Of a stretch of DNA of 64,000 nt, positions 63,348 through 64,000 are shown one piece after another (positions within the stretch are counted from its first letter, which is position 1; every line of letters starts with the position of its first letter). Location: assembly GCF_023336755.1 (NCBI RefSeq), contig NZ_JALZWP010000015.1, positions 1-64,000 on the forward strand. Direction: 5' to 3'. The position numbers and the translations under genes were made by a program. Origin of the DNA: Roseinatronobacter domitianus. GTDB lineage: Bacteria > Pseudomonadota > Alphaproteobacteria > Rhodobacterales > Rhodobacteraceae. Under the pieces are notes generated by a model. That model saw only the letters and a list, made by a program, of their open reading frames with translations. It was not told where the DNA came from and did no database searches.

Positions 63348-64000
63348 TCAGCTTTGCCAATCAGCGCTTTGCATTTCGCGCAGGCGGCTGGCGGTGCGCT
63401 CGAACTCGAACGACCCGGCCCCTTCGGTATAAAGCTTTTCAGGTTCCGCCGCTGCCGACGCGATCAGCCGCACATGCCCCTCATACAGCGCATCGATCAG
63501 CGTAACGAAACGTTTCGCCTGATTGTAATTGCCCGATGACAGTTGCGGGATGTCATCAAGGATCAGGACGCGCAGCGCCTCGGCAATGGCAAGGTAGTCG
63601 GCGGCGCCCAAGGGCTGGCCGCACAGCTCCCAGAAGGACGCGCGGCCAACGCCGTTATGTGCCTTGGGGATGATGACGTCACGGCCATTGACGCGCAGTC
63701 GCAGTTCTGCCCCCGGATCATGGCCGGTCAGATCGTCCCACAACTGGCCAAGCGTTTCACGTGCCTGCGCGCCACCGGGGGTGAAATAGACCTGCGCGCC
63801 CGCCAGGCGGTGCTGGCGGTAATCGGTTTCCGCTTCCAGATGGTGGACGACCATGCGCGCCTTCAACATGTCGATGAAGGGCAGGAACAGAGCGCGGTTC
63901 AAACCGTCTTTATACAGATCATCCGGCGGGCGATTCGAGGTGGTGACGATGGCAACCCCCGCAGCCATGAGCCGCTCGAACAGACGCCCCACGACCATCG
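63348..64000 (-). CDS. zapE: Cell division protein ZapE (AFG1-like ATPase), C-terminal part
   Basis: At least 216 residues are in the window; the N-terminal part with Walker A and B lies beyond the right edge. Visible are the sensor region VAIVTTSNRPPDDLYKDGLNR, FLPFIDMLK, LAGADYLAIAEAL-like GAADYLAIAEALRVLILDDIP and VTLIDALYEGHVRLI of the AFG1/ZapE family. ZapE is a ring-associated ATPase that acts on the FtsZ ring in Escherichia coli; mitochondrial AFG1 relatives act in membrane protein quality control. It converges on queG. Confidence 0.9.
   Translation of the reverse strand, partial: MVVGRLFERLMAAGVAIVTTSNRPPDDLYKDGLNRALFLPFIDMLKARMVVHHLEAETDYRQHRLAGAQVYFTPGGAQARETLGQLWDDLTGHDPGAELRLRVNGRDVIIPKAHNGVGRASFWELCGQPLGAADYLAIAEALRVLILDDIPQLSSGNYNQAKRFVTLIDALYEGHVRLIASAAAEPEKLYTEGAGSFEFERTASRLREMQSADWQS

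Noticed and set aside
1-64000. CRISPR array, rRNA genes, prophage or complete insertion sequence
   Set aside because: No regularly spaced repeats, no rRNA sequence, no phage structural genes and no transposase gene were seen; only the left-edge IS-like remnant.

Overview
The window looks like chromosomal DNA of a Rhodobacteraceae-type alphaproteobacterium; the genus cannot be fixed from the sequence alone. Supporting genes are the F1-ATPase zeta subunit (DUF1476), a 44-residue aa3-type cytochrome c oxidase subunit IV, the ChpT phosphotransferase, an NDUFS4-like complex I subunit, the olsBA ornithine-lipid pair, a methionine synthase split into separate proteins, and a LexA site of the GAAC-N7-GAAC type. 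The DNA is GC-rich, except for the first 3.7 kb, which looks less so.

Layout. 1-3.8 kb is accessory: two copies of a 21-base repeat resembling an IS21-family end, a TniQ protein cut off at its N-terminus at that repeat, and a convergent OLD-family ATPase/TOPRIM nuclease. From 3.8 kb on the content is mostly core: class II (B12) ribonucleotide reductase, an MFS carrier, DUF1489, CcdA and RNase E (with a 435-base leader); a DctB/DctD-like two-component pair whose regulator lacks the GAFTGA loop; purC-purS-purQ; the ATPase zeta subunit; two parts of a split MetH; a pseudouridine synthase; small envelope proteins; a metallo-hydrolase/acyl-CoA dehydrogenase pair; tsaC, a LOG protein, dapD, a glycosyltransferase and the NDUFS4-like subunit.

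29-35.7 kb is a six-gene minus-strand operon: a BKACE-type beta-keto acid cleavage enzyme followed by a complete peptide/nickel-type ABC importer. Then come a GT90 glycosyltransferase, tRNA-Gly(CCC), accA, a divergent imuB with a LexA box but without imuA or dnaE2, an MsbA-like exporter, a compact curli locus (two curlin-repeat proteins around a CsgH-like chaperone, with no secretion genes), and mfd. 46.4-53.6 kb holds a small membrane protein, GAPDH, an orphan ThDP enzyme, an FMN reductase, olsBA, a DUF3553 protein divergent from chpT, and a small lipoprotein. 53.7-63.3 kb holds gltB/gltD, uppP, mtgA, a GST and queG. The window ends inside zapE.

Themes. Three cobalamin-dependent functions occur here (NrdJ, split MetH, QueG). 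Two convergent gene boundaries carry the same short element next to a GC-rich hairpin (19583-19603 and 63321-63341). Several minus- and plus-strand genes start with ATG-N3-ATG, with the Shine-Dalgarno spaced for the second ATG. I did not find a clearly undescribed multi-gene system. The best candidates for follow-up are the curli mini-locus, the OLD nuclease at the IS/TniQ scar, the GAFTGA-less DctD, and the orphan LexA-boxed imuB. There are no rRNA genes, CRISPR arrays or complete insertion sequences.
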